Under the pieces are notes generated by a model that saw only the letters and a program-made list of their open reading frames with translations, did no database searches and had not been told where the DNA came from. A stretch of 64,000 nt of DNA from Affinundibacterium amnicola (GTDB taxonomy: Bacteria; Pseudomonadota; Gammaproteobacteria; Burkholderiales; Burkholderiaceae_D), in assembly GCF_014284275.1 (NCBI RefSeq), contig NZ_JACOFU010000001.1, forward strand, positions 744,001 through 808,000, read 5' to 3'. Shown here one piece after another: positions 63,085-64,000 of the stretch. The position numbers and the translations under genes are program-made. The stretch's first letter is position 1. Each line of letters opens with the position of its first letter.

Positions 63085-64000
63085 TGTCCAGAGTTGATTG
63101 TTGGCATCGACGATCAATGCATCTACATCGCTCATCTGCTGAAGTCTGGTGCGACCAGATTGTGCGCCGGCCACCATAATGGCAGCCCCCAGGCCATTAA
63201 TCGCTTCGAGTTTATCGCTAATTAATGTCACGCCATGCGGGCCTTTGGTCGGGTAACCTGTTTTGGGATCTAGTATGTGATGCAAGCGTTGTCCCTCGTG
63301 CATGACATATCGTTCGTAGTCGCCTGACGAAGCAACAAAACCTTTGTTCAATGCCACCACGCCGAGTAATTGATCAGGTTGACGCGGATCACGCAAACCA
63401 ACCCGCCAATCTCGTCCATTCAGTTGGCCGTTCACCAGCACATCTCCACCACCATTGATCATGACATTGACCACACCATGTGCTAAAAGTTGACGCATGC
63501 CCGCCTGCATAATCGGTAATTTGGCGATACCTCCCAAATCGAGCCGCATACCTCGTTGACTAAGGAAAGCAGTGCTTTGACGAGCATTAAGAATTAAGCC
63601 CTTAGCGCCAATTAGCGGCAATTGTGCCGCAATTTGCTGAGCACTGGCGATAGAAGGAGACGCTGCATCAAAGTTCCAATCACGTAAGGCACCGACGGTA
63701 ACGTCAAAGGCTCCCTTACTCATTTTCGTGACACGCTGTGCCATCTCAAGTACTTCCAATAATTCAGCCGATACCTGCACCGCTTGCAAGCCTGCAGCCA
63801 AATTAATGGCGTTAAGCTCGCTATCACTGCGGTAGCGGCTCATCATATCAGCGAGCCGTGCCATTTCGCTCAAAGCTGCACCCGCTGCAGTGTTCATCAA
63901 ACTTGCATCTGCACCTTGCAAAGTCAAGTGAAGGCGGGTGCCCATCATTGTTTTGGAAAATTGGTGTATATCAGATTTTGCCTGCACCGGAGCAATCAAC
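63049..64000 (-). CDS. apbE: FAD:protein FMN transferase ApbE (partial, N-terminus cut)
   Basis: The gene continues past the window end; 316 codons are visible. ApbE transfers FMN from FAD onto a Thr of exported flavoproteins such as RnfG/NqrC subunits. Motifs are GAFDVTVGALRDWNF, LDLGGIAKLPI (canonical DLGGIAKG has Leu instead of the final Gly), INGGGDVLVNG, VASSGDYERY and HHILDPKTGYP. The first visible residues precede TMMGTRLHL, where the domain starts, so a signal peptide or lipobox probably lies beyond 64000. The final GMARRLV is normal for the family. Confidence 0.9.
   Translation of the reverse strand, partial: LIAPVQAKSDIHQFSKTMMGTRLHLTLQGADASLMNTAAGAALSEMARLADMMSRYRSDSELNAINLAAGLQAVQVSAELLEVLEMAQRVTKMSKGAFDVTVGALRDWNFDAASPSIASAQQIAAQLPLIGAKGLILNARQSTAFLSQRGMRLDLGGIAKLPIMQAGMRQLLAHGVVNVMINGGGDVLVNGQLNGRDWRVGLRDPRQPDQLLGVVALNKGFVASSGDYERYVMHEGQRLHHILDPKTGYPTKGPHGVTLISDKLEAINGLGAAIMVAGAQSGRTRLQQMSDVDALIVDANNQLWTSSGMARRLVRS

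Noticed and set aside
1..64000. tRNA, rRNA, CRISPR arrays, riboswitches and intact insertion sequences
   Set aside because: Reading both strands I found no cloverleaf-type sequence, no regularly spaced repeats, no known riboswitch pattern and no complete transposase gene.

Overview
The window looks like a piece of a beta-proteobacterial chromosome, most likely Burkholderiales and close to Oxalobacteraceae (Undibacterium- or Herbaspirillum-like). This is inferred from gene content and neighbourhoods, not from a database search. Supporting blocks are ygfZ/DUF4936 divergent from mltG-tmk-holB-pilZ, alaA-hom, lolC-lolD near rpfE-recJ and prfB-lysS, and a Gcr-type membrane protein. Base composition appears moderate to AT-leaning. 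I see no rRNA, tRNA, CRISPR array or intact insertion sequence.

Layout. 1-3.5 kb: a lipid-modification operon (CFA-type methyltransferase, DUF1365 protein, FAD amine oxidase) divergent from a TetR regulator. 3.5-8.3 kb: a REC-GGDEF-EAL response regulator, a PIN-PhoH ATPase and the peroxiredoxin Bcp. 8.3-15.7 kb: a polymyxin-resistance arn operon (arnT-B-C, ArnA split into two genes, arnD), headed by a Mth938-like gene. 15.9-21 kb: Gcr membrane protein, alaA and hom. 21-27.6 kb: ygfZ, the mltG-tmk-holB-pilZ operon, a GNAT acetyltransferase and rlmJ. 27.6-35.2 kb: a Liv-type ABC importer whose binding-protein gene is separated from the permeases by 0.5 kb with a REP-like palindrome; the cluster ends in a bifunctional enoyl-CoA hydratase/3-hydroxyacyl-CoA dehydrogenase. 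35.4-42.5 kb: ABC-F protein YbiT, two hypothetical genes, a two-subunit molybdenum hydroxylase, and a threonine-dehydratase-like gene that has lost its glycine-loop segment. 42.7-45.6 kb: lysS and prfB, the latter needing a programmed +1 frameshift, separated by a 122-bp ERIC-like palindrome. 45.8-53.1 kb: zinc-ribbon protein, YgiQ radical SAM protein, lipoprotein, DegP-like protease, a secreted protein, and a DUF2975/HTH pair. 53-55.9 kb: recJ and an RpfE-like gene. 55.9-58.2 kb: a small accessory island with an integrase remnant, a RelA/SpoT-domain alarmone synthetase and a HEPN-domain protein. 58.4-64 kb: lolC-lolD, an orphan 74-aa gene behind two TACTG-N10-CAGTA palindromes, cheZ, a 58-aa basic protein, an NTF2-like secreted protein and apbE (cut by the window end).

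The most unusual material is the RelA/SpoT plus HEPN island, the tandem 20-bp dyads before the 74-aa gene, the in-frame-deleted dehydratase, and a set of intergenic palindromes (29.1, 35.2, 44.4 and 46.2 kb). I do not see a clearly new multi-gene system. The island at 56-58 kb is the best candidate for an undescribed or poorly described defence or stress module.
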